A DNA stretch of 64,000 bases from contig NZ_JAAIWK010000011.1 of the NCBI RefSeq assembly GCF_011008565.1, forward strand, positions 1 to 64,000, read 5' to 3'. The notes under the pieces are model-generated. The model saw nothing but the letters and a program-made list of their open reading frames with translations, was not told where the DNA came from and ran no database searches. This document shows positions 26,638 to 35,490 of this stretch, in pieces. The position numbers and the translations under genes are program-made. The DNA is from Heyndrickxia ginsengihumi. GTDB taxonomy: Bacteria; Bacillota; Bacilli; Bacillales; Bacillaceae_C. How positions within the stretch are numbered: position 1 is the stretch's first letter; each line of letters opens with the position of its first letter.

Positions 26638-26673
26638 GCATTCCATGCTGGTGATGTAGTATCTGATTTTTTT
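26627..26673 (+). terminator. Terminator after the small gene
   Basis: AATCAGATGCTGCA and TGTAGTATCTGATT arms followed by T7; its left arm overlaps the eroded REP arm. Confidence 0.75.
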
Positions 26674-26845
26674 GATGTATCTATTCGACCTCGACTGACT
26701 GTTTTGTTGACGACTTTTCATCCCGCCTCCTGTTTCTATAATCTTTTGACAAATTTAGTATTTATGCTAAAACTGAGTATAGGTGAACTTTCGCATTAAA
26801 GGGAATGTCCTTTAAAATAGAGAAAGTTTTTGGAGAGGGTAATAG

Positions 26846-28123
26846 ATGATTTCGATTACATCATATGCCGACCAATATGGTTATATTGTGCTAATGTTAG
26901 CCCTTTTATTAGAAATGATTGCTTTGCCAGTTCCTGGTGAAGTACTCATGAGCTACACCGGCTATATGGTACACCAAGGTCAGCTAAATTGGATAATGAG
27001 CATACTCATTGCTGGTATTGGGACAAGTATAGGAATGACCATCTCTTATTTCATTGGAAAACGACTAGGAGGGCCATTTTTACATAAATACGGGCATTTG
27101 ATTCATCTCGGCCCGAAACAATTGGAGCGAACATCAAACTGGTTTAAAAAGTATGGTAATAAATTGTTATTGGTCGCATATTTTATACCAGGGGTCCGTC
27201 ATATAACGGGATATTTTGCCGGGATCACGAAGCTTCCGTATAAAACATTTGCTCTTTTCGCCTACACAGGTGGATTCATATGGGTTTCAGTATTTATTTC
27301 GATCGGTAAGCTGCTCGGACCACAATGGGAGAAATTCCATGATGCTGTCAAAAAATATTTAGTGATCGCAGGTATCATCATTGCTGCTGGCATCATCTTA
27401 TATTACATTTACCGCAAATATCGCAAGCCCCTTGTCTGGCTTGGAATGGGGCTGATTCATTGGACAGGGATGATCTTTAAAAGCAGAGTCCGTGCAGAAG
27501 TATTTATATTTGCAACCGCTACGGCGACGTTACTATTGATCGTACTCATGATCACAATGGTTCAAAATCTGTTTGCAGGTGAATTTAGTGATTTTAATGA
27601 AGTTACCTCTTTAATCGTTTCTCTACTATTTGAAAAACATTGGTCAAGCCTTATGCATATGCTTCTTTTACTCGGAAGCCATAAAGTGCTTTTGTCCGTC
27701 ATTGCTTTAACAGTCATATGGATTTTATGGAAAGGGAAGGATCGCACACACGAAATATTGATCCTATGTATGGCAACCATTGGGGGAGAATTGTATCAAA
27801 ATATTCTACACGGATATTTCCACCGCGTCGCACTAAGCGGTGTAACAAGCTTATCCCATTTTGCCTATGAATTTCCGAACAGCCAAGCGATTATGGTGCT
27901 GATCGTATACGGATATTTTGTATACCTTGTCGTAAGGCATGCCGAGGTCATTTGGATCCATACATTTATGGATATTCTCTTCCTTGTTATTTTATTGGCG
28001 ATTGCTGTAAGCCATATTTTCTTTGGACTAGAACTGCCAAGCAATATCGCAGGCGGCTATGTATTCGGCGGCGTTTGGCTCGGACTTAATATATTATTAC
28101 TAGAAATCTTTCGCTTTTTATAA
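26846..28123 (+). CDS. DedA family protein fused to a degenerate PAP2-like domain
   Basis: 425 residues. Residues about 1-200 form a DedA/SNARE-associated domain (PVPGEVLMSYTGYMV, GPFLHKYG, FIPGVRHITGYFAGI). Residues about 215-425 have the helix layout of PAP2 lipid phosphatases, but the catalytic motifs are lost: the PSGH position reads PNSQ, and the SR..GVHYPSD region reads SHIFFGLELPSN with the second histidine missing. DedA proteins are flippase-like for polyprenyl phosphate or phosphatidylethanolamine. The fused domain may bind a lipid phosphate without hydrolysing it. A second DedA gene follows 52 bp downstream. Confidence 0.82.
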   Translation: MISITSYADQYGYIVLMLALLLEMIALPVPGEVLMSYTGYMVHQGQLNWIMSILIAGIGTSIGMTISYFIGKRLGGPFLHKYGHLIHLGPKQLERTSNWFKKYGNKLLLVAYFIPGVRHITGYFAGITKLPYKTFALFAYTGGFIWVSVFISIGKLLGPQWEKFHDAVKKYLVIAGIIIAAGIILYYIYRKYRKPLVWLGMGLIHWTGMIFKSRVRAEVFIFATATATLLLIVLMITMVQNLFAGEFSDFNEVTSLIVSLLFEKHWSSLMHMLLLLGSHKVLLSVIALTVIWILWKGKDRTHEILILCMATIGGELYQNILHGYFHRVALSGVTSLSHFAYEFPNSQAIMVLIVYGYFVYLVVRHAEVIWIHTFMDILFLVILLAIAVSHIFFGLELPSNIAGGYVFGGVWLGLNILLLEIFRFL

Positions 28124-28175
28124 AAAATCGGTATGATAAGAGAGTGTTTTCTAGTAAAAAAATTCGGAGGAAATC

Positions 28176-28775
28176 ATGTTTTCAGATTTTGTACAACATC
28201 TATTAATTACTTTAGCGAGTTTAGGCTACTTCGGCATTGCCATCGGGTTAATGATTGAAATTATTCCAAGTGAAATTGTACTTGCCTATGCAGGCTATTT
28301 AGTGTCAAAAGGGGAAATTAATTTTGCCGGAGCAGTAGTTGCTGGTACGATCGGCTGTCTTGTTGCACAGCTTATTATTTACTGGATCGGTGCCTATGGC
28401 GGCAGACCGTTCCTACTCAAATACGGTAAATATATGTTTATTCATGAAAAACATATCGATACTGCTGAAAACTGGTTTAATAGATATGGAGCTGGAGTCA
28501 TCTTCACTGGTAGATTCATTCCGGTTGTCCGTCAAGCGATTTCCATTCCAGCGGGTATCGCAAAAATGTCTTATGCAAAATTTATTTTTTACACAACATT
28601 GGCAAGTGTCGTATGGTCATGCTTTTTTATCTATTTAGGAGAACGCCTATCATCAAACTGGTCACAAATTGATGAAGTCGCTGGTCCTTTCATTAAGCCA
28701 GCTGCCATGATCGCATTTGCGCTGATCGTATTTTATTTACTTTACACATCCTTCTTTAAAAAACGTAAACAGTAG
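28176..28775 (+). CDS. DedA family membrane protein
   Basis: 199 residues, standard DedA length, with MIEIIPSEIVLAYAGYLVSKG near residue 26, GRPFLLKYGKY near residue 74 and TGRFIPVVRQAISIPAGIAKM near residue 110. Its N-terminal acidic residue and the arginine in GRFIPV are those needed in DedA transport. GGAGG before the ATG. It lies downstream of the DedA-PAP2 fusion gene and is probably cotranscribed. Confidence 0.93.
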   Translation: MFSDFVQHLLITLASLGYFGIAIGLMIEIIPSEIVLAYAGYLVSKGEINFAGAVVAGTIGCLVAQLIIYWIGAYGGRPFLLKYGKYMFIHEKHIDTAENWFNRYGAGVIFTGRFIPVVRQAISIPAGIAKMSYAKFIFYTTLASVVWSCFFIYLGERLSSNWSQIDEVAGPFIKPAAMIAFALIVFYLLYTSFFKKRKQ

Positions 28776-28779
28776 TCAA

Positions 28780-28820
28780 GATGGGTCCGATTCTCAAAAG
28801 AGCATCAGACCCATTTTTTT
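28780..28820 (+). terminator. DedA operon terminator
   Basis: ATGGGTC and GACCCAT outer arms followed by T7. Confidence 0.85.
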
Positions 28821-28844
28821 ATAGAAAGGAAAGGGGGGAATTGA

Positions 28845-29279
28845 TTGCATTTCGAAGCAATTGATGTAGAGAAACATAGGGAGTTGATCGTTCCATTTCG
28901 GAGGGATTCTTTTATGGTTAGCTTTGGTTCTGACGCAGGAAGCGATGAGGAACATCTCGAGTAGGTGAAGACAAAATCGAAACAGGCTTTGTTTTGCTGA
29001 TGGAGAATGAAACCGACTGAGCTATCAATCCGGAACTATAAAGGGAAAAACAATCGGCTATGTACATTTATATTATTTAATCTCTGAAAAACGTGGTCGA
29101 GGATTAGGAAAAGAACTTCATCAATACGGCTTGCAATTCTTTCAAAAAATAGAGTAAGCGAATATCATCTCCCTGTCTCAACAAATAAACGTGCCAAAGC
29201 CTTTTATCGCAAAAACGGCATGCACATGATTGAAGAAGAGTTAGCTGGAAAAGTCATTCGCATAAAGGGAGTTCTATAA
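28845..29279 (+). pseudogene. Decayed GNAT acetyltransferase gene
   Basis: A good AAGGGGGG site precedes TTG at 28845, and reading frames together spell a GNAT protein: HFEAIDVEKHRELIVPFR, then GYVHLYYLISEKRGRGLGK (motif A) and NKRAKAFYRKNGMHMIEEE (motif B). In-frame stops (TAG near 28962, TGA near 29018, TAA near 29155) and at least two frameshifts break it. It is non-functional unless heavily recoded. Confidence 0.8.
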
Positions 29280-29950
29280 AATTGTTATCATACATTTGTT
29301 ACTTTTATCAAACTGTTTATAAAGCCGATTGGAGCGGAAAGGGTGAGACTCCGGCGGGAAAAGCGTGATTGAAGTGACCTCAAAAACATATCCCCCACTT
29401 CATAGGTGAAAAATAGTGTATTTTTGGTTGTTGCTTTTTCAACCATTCATATTTTTTTCTTGAAAAGAACTTTTAATGCCATCCGTGAAGCGCTCAGCAT
29501 CCGCCCACGGAAAGCGAACCCCTGCAGCGGAAATCACTACTCTTTGCTAAAAGGACATCTTTTACATCCAATAAAAAAGGACCGCTGCAATGAAGTAGCG
29601 GCCAAAAAAGGGGGTAGTACTAAACAGTTTAAACTTTAAAACAAATCGCTAGAGCAACAGCTCATCACCATTTATCTTACAAGTGCTAGTATAAAAGGGA
29701 ATTATAAAAATTTACTTAAAAAATGATAAATATATTGTAAATTCTATGAAATTTTTTCCTTTTTTGCTTTAATCTTTCGAATGTTTAATAGAGAAATCTA
29801 GTATAATAGATAAAAAGCTTTAGATATGGTTACATAGCGAGTATGTTGAAGTCGATAAAAATTTTTGCAAAAAAATGATAACGTTATCAAAATTAGGCGG
29901 CATCATGACAGCTATTCATTGCAAATCATATATGATGAGGAGGACTATGA
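29280..29950. other. Gene-poor gap with remnant of a Bacillaceae intergenic repeat
   Basis: 29325-29375 (GATTGGAGCGGAAAGGGTGA..., CTCCGGCGGGAAAAGCGTGA) and 29500-29545 (CCCACGGAAAGCGAACCCC, GCAGCGGAAATCAC) look like the two ends of a repeat I know from many Bacillus genomes, with its middle replaced. A hairpin CCGCT/AGCGG lies at 29582-29601. The small frame at 29406 has no ribosome binding site and runs through the repeat. A promoter-like GTATAAT lies near 29801. The palindrome at 29876 is listed separately. Confidence 0.5.
29876..29889. promoter_or_regulatory. Operator-like palindrome upstream of the 2-hydroxyacid dehydrogenase
   Basis: TGATAACGTTATCA, a perfect 14-bp palindrome with a central CG as in LacI-family operators, 62 bp before the start codon. 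No regulator gene is adjacent. Confidence 0.5.
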
Positions 29951-30916
29951 TTGAAACCGAGCATTTATATTACACGCAAAATTCCAGATGGTGTACTGAA
30001 CTTGTTGCAAGAACAGTGCCATGTAAATATGTGGGAAGAGGAGGACATTCCCGTTTCGCGTGAAGTGTTGGCGAAAGAAATCGCTGAAGTGGATGGTCTC
30101 TTCTGCTTGTTAACGGAGGAAATAGACGCCGACTTAATTGAACAAGCGCCGAAGTTAAAAGTGATCAGCAATATGGCGGTTGGCTATAACAATATCGATG
30201 TTCAATATGCCGCATCAAAGGGGATTATCGTCACGAATACGCCAGGAGTTTTAACAGAAACGACAGCAGATCTTACATTTGCTCTGCTTACGGCAGTTTC
30301 GAGAAGAATTGTCGAAGCAGAGCATTTTTTGCAAGCCGGGGAATGGAAAACATGGTCGCCGATGCTGTTAACAGGCCAAGATGTTTTCGGGGCAACACTC
30401 GGTATCATCGGTCTCGGCCGTATCGGAGAAGCGGTGGCGAGACGAGCGAAAGGATTCAATATGAATGTCCTCTATCATAATCGCAGCCGCAAACGGGAAG
30501 CGGAAGAAACGATTGGCATTCAATATGCTGAACTGGAGCAGTTATTAAAGACTTCTGATTTTATTTGCGTACTTACGCCGTATACGGAAGAAACGAGAAA
30601 TCTCATTAGCTACGAGCAATTTGCCCTAATGAAAAACAGCGCCGTTCTCATTAACACATCTCGCGGTGGTATCGTCAATGAAGAAGCACTATATCAGGCG
30701 TTATTAGAGGGGAAAATATGGGGAGCGGGCCTAGACGTTTTTGAACAAGAGCCGGTACCGCTTGATCACCCATTATTAACATTACCGAACGTCGTGGCGG
30801 TGCCGCATATTGGAAGTGCAAGTATTCAAACGCGGCTAAAAATGGCAAAACTGGCTGCAGAAAATCTTATCAATGGACTATACGGAAAGCCAGTAAAACA
30901 TGTTGTGACTGAATAA
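29951..30916 (+). CDS. D-2-hydroxyacid dehydrogenase (glyoxylate/hydroxypyruvate/2-ketogluconate reductase type)
   Basis: 321 residues from TTG at 29951, seven bases after GAGGAGG. The Rossmann motif GLGRIGEAVARRAKGF (near residue 155) and the catalytic Arg-Glu-His set (NTSRGGIVNE near 235, LDVFEQEP near 260, VPHIGSAS near 283) are intact. It reduces glyoxylate, hydroxypyruvate or 2-ketogluconate with NAD(P)H; B. subtilis YvcT is a likely relative. A perfect operator-like palindrome lies upstream. It could link metabolically to the glycerate genes at 1417, but they are 28 kb away. Confidence 0.92.
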   Translation: MKPSIYITRKIPDGVLNLLQEQCHVNMWEEEDIPVSREVLAKEIAEVDGLFCLLTEEIDADLIEQAPKLKVISNMAVGYNNIDVQYAASKGIIVTNTPGVLTETTADLTFALLTAVSRRIVEAEHFLQAGEWKTWSPMLLTGQDVFGATLGIIGLGRIGEAVARRAKGFNMNVLYHNRSRKREAEETIGIQYAELEQLLKTSDFICVLTPYTEETRNLISYEQFALMKNSAVLINTSRGGIVNEEALYQALLEGKIWGAGLDVFEQEPVPLDHPLLTLPNVVAVPHIGSASIQTRLKMAKLAAENLINGLYGKPVKHVVTE

Positions 30917-31195
30917 AACTTTTTTGGTGAATCACTCACGAAAATTTTAATGAGAATGTAATAAAGAATTAAGTTTGAATATGATATCCTCTTTATGAAG
31001 CATTATTGAATAAATCGACAAAAACCTCATATGTTTTTAACAGAAAACGTCGATTGTAGTTAAATTGATCCATATCATCATCATTTTTCTACAATATGTC
31101 CAAATTTCCACAAAAATATTAGTGACAAAAGCATAGTTTTAGTGAATAATAGTGTAGAAAAATGATAAAACTATAAAATTAACAAGAGGGATTAT

Positions 31196-32143
31196 ATGAG
31201 TGATTCACGTATAACAAAAAAGAAGAAGAAGCGTAGAAAACTCCGATATAAACGGATTTTTCTATTACTTTTTTTAATTATTATATTAGGCGGCGCAGGA
31301 TATGCTGGTGCCCAATATTATCAAGGACTTCATTCAGCGAAAACATCTGAAGCATTGAATACGGACAATATTAAATTCAATGGAACGAAAGATGCTAACG
31401 GACGAATTAATATTTTACTCCTTGGGATTGATACACGCGGTGAAAAACAATCAAGGACGGATACGATGATGATTGCGCAAATCGATCCGAAAACACATAA
31501 AGTAAAGCTCGTTTCTCTCATGCGTGACATGTATGTAGAAATTCCTGGTTACGATAACTATAAATTGAATACAGCCTACTTTTTAGGCGGACCAGAATTG
31601 CTTCGCCAAACGATCAAGCATAATTTCGACATCGACATCCAATATTATGCGCTTGTCGATTTTAAAAGCTTCGTAAAAGTTGTCGATACACTTGCACCAG
31701 AAGGAATTAAAATCAATGTTGAACACGAAATGTCTAAAAACATCGGCATGACGCTTCATCCTGGATTACAAACGATGCACGGAAAACAATTGCTTGCATA
31801 CGCACGATTCAGAAAAGATGCAGAAGGCGACTTTGGCCGCGTAAGACGTCAACAAACCGTCTTAAAAGCATTAGAGAAAGAAGCAATCAGTGTAAACGGA
31901 TTTGCGAAAGCTCCAAAATTATTAGGAACGATACAACCATATATCGCAACAAATATGAGTAAAATGGATATTTTAGGATTAGTGAAAGATGTGCTAATGG
32001 GCGGTACACCAGATGTCAAAACGTTAACCGTTCCAGTGGCGGGCTCCTATTCAAATGCAACTTACCCTGGAAAAGGTGCCGTCCTTGATGTCGATACAGA
32101 GAAAAACACAGAAGCAATTAAATCATTCCTGAACGAAAACTAA
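31196..32143 (+). CDS. LytR-CpsA-Psr (LCP) family cell-wall polymer ligase
   Basis: 315 residues. A lysine/arginine-rich cytoplasmic start is followed by one membrane helix (about residues 22-42) and an LCP domain with LLLGIDTRGEKQSRTDTMMI near residue 83, SLMRDMYVEIPGYDNYKLN near residue 112 and AYARFRKDAEGDFGRVRRQQ near residue 200. LCP proteins attach teichoic acids or other anionic glycopolymers to peptidoglycan from undecaprenyl carriers. RBS AAGAGGGA. A second LCP gene lies at 36510. REP copy 6 overlaps the stop codon. Confidence 0.94.
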   Translation: MSDSRITKKKKKRRKLRYKRIFLLLFLIIILGGAGYAGAQYYQGLHSAKTSEALNTDNIKFNGTKDANGRINILLLGIDTRGEKQSRTDTMMIAQIDPKTHKVKLVSLMRDMYVEIPGYDNYKLNTAYFLGGPELLRQTIKHNFDIDIQYYALVDFKSFVKVVDTLAPEGIKINVEHEMSKNIGMTLHPGLQTMHGKQLLAYARFRKDAEGDFGRVRRQQTVLKALEKEAISVNGFAKAPKLLGTIQPYIATNMSKMDILGLVKDVLMGGTPDVKTLTVPVAGSYSNATYPGKGAVLDVDTEKNTEAIKSFLNEN

Positions 32144-32190
32144 AAAGGTGCCTGACCCCTTTAGCTTGCTAAAGGGGTCAGGCACCTTTT
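32143..32190. repeat. REP-like palindrome copy 6 (complete)
   Basis: AAAAGGTGCCTGACCCCTTT and its exact complement around a short GCTTGCT-type loop. It directly follows the LCP stop codon and can terminate the transcript. Confidence 0.95.
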
Positions 32191-32305
32191 TCGACAGATT
32201 CGCTAATATTTCCTTGGAAATAGTGAAAGATTTCCGGCGCTGGCGCTGTCGCGATATGGAGACTGCTGTATTAGTTTGTGAAAAAAGAGTTCAGTAACGC
32301 ACTTT

Positions 32306-32333
32306 TGCTCGTACTGAACTCTTTTTTGTACAG
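32306..32333. terminator. Hairpin downstream of csbD
   Basis: AAAAAAGAGTTCAGTA (from 32282) pairs with TACTGAACTCTTTTTT (to 32328), giving a bidirectional terminator between the REP and csbD. Confidence 0.8.
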
Positions 32334-32335
32334 GA

Positions 32336-32521
32336 TTATCGATCTTTCGTAAGCTTTTCTTTTAATTTCCCAAGTGTTTCTTGGACTTTTCCTACAACTT
32401 TCTCAGTTTTTCCTTCAGCTTGTTTTCCGTGATCATCTGTTAATGCTCCAAGTTTGTCTTTTCCTTCACCTTCAGCCTGTTTATTAATACCATCGATTTG
32501 ATCTTTTACGCCATTTCTCAT
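32336..32521 (-). CDS. csbD: CsbD family general stress protein
   Basis: 61 residues from ATG at 32521 (AGGAGG seven bases upstream); the longer in-frame ORF has no site. It is low complexity and charged, with the repeated EGKxDKxxG/AEGKTEKVVGKVQETLG pattern of CsbD. The function is unknown, but members are abundant general stress proteins. A SigB-type promoter lies just upstream, as for B. subtilis csbD. Confidence 0.93.
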   Translation of the reverse strand: MRNGVKDQIDGINKQAEGEGKDKLGALTDDHGKQAEGKTEKVVGKVQETLGKLKEKLTKDR

Positions 32522-32555
32522 GAGCATTCCTCCTAATGTTAGAGTTATCATCTGT

Positions 32556-32580
32556 ATACCCTTCGGAAATCCCCATAAAC
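32556..32580 (-). promoter_or_regulatory. SigB-type promoter of csbD
   Basis: On the minus strand GTTTAT (32580-32575), a 13-bp spacer and GGGTAT (32561-32556) fit the SigB consensus GTTTAA-N13/14-GGGTAT. Confidence 0.75.
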
Positions 32581-32601
32581 ATTGCACTTTTTTCTGTATA
32601 A

Positions 32602-33488
<887 letters not shown>

Positions 33489-33489
<1 letters not shown>

Positions 33490-33541
33490 AAAGGTGCCTG
33501 ACCCCTTTTGTGCTTTAATACACAAAAGGGGTCAGGCACTC
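33489..33541. repeat. REP-like palindrome copy 7 (upstream flank of the RAYT gene)
   Basis: AAAAGGTGCCTGACCCCTTTT...AAAAGGGGTCAGGCAC around TGTGCTTTAATACACA. It lies between the gdh stop and the transposase start, 60 bp from the latter. Confidence 0.95.
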
Positions 33542-33600
33542 TTGATGTTTTTCGTTAAATATATTATACTATTCATAACATTATGAATAGGAGTGAGATT

Positions 33601-34164
33601 ATGCCAAGAAAACGGCGCGTATGGTTTCCTGGAGCAATCTATCATATTACTGCCCGAGGAAATCGTAGAGATGCTATTTTTCGAGATGTCATTGATTATC
33701 GCATGTATTTAAAACTTCTGCGCAATGTCCGCAATCGTTATCCCTTCATTCTCCATTCCTACTGTTTAATGCAAAACCACCTTCATCTTCAACTCGAAAC
33801 GATTGACCATCCCACACATTTTATCATTAGAGATCTCCATACTGAATATGCCATTTATTTTAACCGCAAATATGATTTAATCGGACATGTTTTTCAAGGA
33901 AGATACGGGGCAAAGCTTATTCTTGATGATGACTATTTTCTAACGGTCAGTAAATACATTCATTTAAACCCAGTGAAAGCAAATATTGTTGAAAGACCAG
34001 AAGATTATCGCTGGAGCAGCTATCTGGCATACTATAGTGGAAAAGAAGATCCAAATATCGACAAACAAAAAACACTGTCCTATTTTACGAAAGGCCGCTC
34101 ATCCTTCACTTATCAGCAATATGTAGAATCCGATAACAACGATGATGACTCATTTATACTTTAA
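33601..34164 (+). CDS. REP-associated tyrosine transposase (RAYT, Y1_Tnp)
   Basis: 187 residues from ATG at 33601 (AGGAGTGAG seven bases upstream; an earlier in-frame ATG at 33583 has no site). It is an IS200-like HUH nuclease: RGNRR near residue 19, the HUH pair in MQNHLHLQLE (H60, H62), GHVFQGRYGAKLI near residue 95 and the nucleophile Y119 in SKYIHLNPVKANIV. RAYTs process single-stranded REP hairpins. It is flanked by REP copy 7 upstream and a half copy downstream in the opposite sense, as expected for a REP-RAYT unit. The ORF looks intact, so activity is possible. Confidence 0.95.
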   Translation: MPRKRRVWFPGAIYHITARGNRRDAIFRDVIDYRMYLKLLRNVRNRYPFILHSYCLMQNHLHLQLETIDHPTHFIIRDLHTEYAIYFNRKYDLIGHVFQGRYGAKLILDDDYFLTVSKYIHLNPVKANIVERPEDYRWSSYLAYYSGKEDPNIDKQKTLSYFTKGRSSFTYQQYVESDNNDDDSFIL

Positions 34165-34623
34165 AGCCTTAAAGGGGTCAGGCACCATTTTGAATGCCAA
34201 ATATACGATCAACTCATAGGCGCGGCTTCTCTGTTTGAAGAATGTATATGGTGAACAGTTCAGTTCTAGTGTCTGTTTATTTTTGAAAACGATGATAAGG
34301 CGACCATTTTGTTCAATGAGGTTTGATACGTGTTGCAGAAAGATCCATTGGCAATCGTGCACGGAAGGTGACTTCGTTGGAATAGCAAAGATGTGCGGCA
34401 GGCTTAAAATGACTGGCGCTTTATTGTAACCGAATAGCTTTTTAAAGGCGCGGACTTGTCCTCTGTAATCGCACCCTCGCATGCGAATGCATGCCTCATC
34501 TAGTAAAGATAGTTTTGTCTTTTTCGAGTAAAAGATCCCATTCTTGTCATAAATTTTCGTCACGTACTCTGGACGATCGGAAGACACAAGGGCATATGAA
34601 CATCTAGTAATACGATACTCCAT
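34150..34623 (-). CDS. comK: ComK-like competence transcription factor with short, REP-encoded C-terminus
   Basis: 157 residues against 192 for B. subtilis ComK. RCSYALVSSDRPEYVTKIYD, CIRMRGCDYRGQVRAFKKLF and PHIFAIPTKSPSVHDCQWIF align with ComK segments (compare QIFLFPT...CGWISHVHV). The last twelve codons, MVPDPFKALKYK, are the half REP read in reverse, so the usual C-terminal region is missing. ComK lacking its C-terminus is known to bind DNA poorly as an activator, so this may be a paralogue with altered function, a dominant-negative form or a remnant. It overlaps the RAYT gene tail-to-tail by 15 bp and is divergent from a sigma-factor gene. Confidence 0.82.
   Translation of the reverse strand: MEYRITRCSYALVSSDRPEYVTKIYDKNGIFYSKKTKLSLLDEACIRMRGCDYRGQVRAFKKLFGYNKAPVILSLPHIFAIPTKSPSVHDCQWIFLQHVSNLIEQNGRLIIVFKNKQTLELNCSPYTFFKQRSRAYELIVYLAFKMVPDPFKALKYK
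34163..34186. repeat. REP-like half element (downstream flank of the RAYT gene)
   Basis: AAAGCCTTAAAGGGGTCAGG followed by CACC: only the right arm is present. It overlaps the RAYT stop codon and, read on the minus strand, encodes the last residues of the comK-like gene. Confidence 0.9.
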
Positions 34624-34983
34624 ACTTTATCTCCTCCTATTCAAAGCCAAAAATTGCAACGTTTACAACAATCATTTCATTTTTACTGTGACTAAACTCC
34701 TACTAGCCAAATATTAGTTGATAGCCATATTATACTATTTTTCATAAAAAAATCCACATATATTTGTAAAATTTCTATTATTCTATCAAAAAATGGAATC
34801 TCTGCAAAAAATATGTGGTTTCTTCAAACTTTTTGTAGAAAGTTTAAAACTTTTGCTATGAAAATATGAAACTTTAACCCGCGAATCATGACATATGGCC
34901 ATTCGCTTTCCCGATTACTAGTTTGTATCGTATAGACAACCCGGGAATACAGCGAAAGCGCGCTTTCCAGAATGGAGCTTAAA
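34624..34983. other. Divergent promoter region between comK-like and sigma genes
   Basis: On the minus strand TATAAT lies at 34734-34729, facing comK. Toward the sigma gene are four AAACTTT heptamers: direct copies at 34826, 34847 and 34869, and one inverted at 34839. I found no clear ComK box (paired AAAA-N5-TTTT). Confidence 0.5.
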
Positions 34984-35478
34984 ATGGAAAGTTTCGAAAA
35001 GGTAGCGGAGCAATATCGGCCAATGATTTCTCATCTCATTCGCAAACTCGGCATTTACAAAAATCGCGAGGAATTTGAACAAATCGGTTTGATTGCCCTT
35101 TGGGAGGCGTATGAGCATTTTCAACCGCAAAAAGGCTCATTCACGAGTTATGCCTATGTAACGATTAAAGGTAATCTATTAAAGGCATTAGCGAAGGATA
35201 AAAGGGTAGAAGAGACAATGGTGTACCCGAAAGAAGAATTTTGGTTAAATGAAAACGATCCATCATTAAAAACCCCTCTAGAACTTGAAACATTGCTCAC
35301 TTATTGTGAGACGCTCACTGAAAACGAGAAGAAATGGGTGGTTGCCACCTTTTATCATCAGCTCAAATTAGGGGAAATCGCTAGCCGTGAGCATAAATCC
35401 GTTAATGCAGTGAAAGGCTGGCGGAGCAGAGCTTTGCAAAAACTAAAACACCAATTGAAAAAAGGTTGCCGATCTTAA
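34984..35478 (+). CDS. Small sigma-70 family RNA polymerase sigma factor
   Basis: 164 residues from ATG at 34984 (GGAG six bases upstream; ATG at 34972 has no site). Region 2 (EFEQIGLIALWEAYEHFQPQ then SFTSYAYVTIKGNLLKAL) and region 4 (LTENEKKWVVATFYHQLKLGEIA...VKGWRSRALQKLK) are present, with no regions 1 or 3, so it is ECF/SigH-like in size. Its position, divergent from a comK-like gene, suggests a competence or differentiation role. Clustered AAACTTT heptamers precede it. No anti-sigma gene is adjacent. Confidence 0.87.
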   Translation: MESFEKVAEQYRPMISHLIRKLGIYKNREEFEQIGLIALWEAYEHFQPQKGSFTSYAYVTIKGNLLKALAKDKRVEETMVYPKEEFWLNENDPSLKTPLELETLLTYCETLTENEKKWVVATFYHQLKLGEIASREHKSVNAVKGWRSRALQKLKHQLKKGCRS

Positions 35479-35490
35479 GGCAACCTTCAT
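35462..35490. terminator. Bidirectional terminator between sigma gene and SGNH gene
   Basis: AAGGTTGCC and GGCAACCTT around GATCTTA, with A and T runs on both sides. It contains the sigma gene stop codon. Confidence 0.85.

Noticed and set aside
29406-29639. 77-codon frame in the decayed repeat region
   Set aside because: No ribosome binding site, and it reads through the repeat remnant and a hairpin.
34624-34860. ComK box (paired AAAA-N5-TTTT) for autoregulation of the comK-like gene
   Set aside because: No pair with accepted spacing could be found; only the AAACTTT heptamers stand out.
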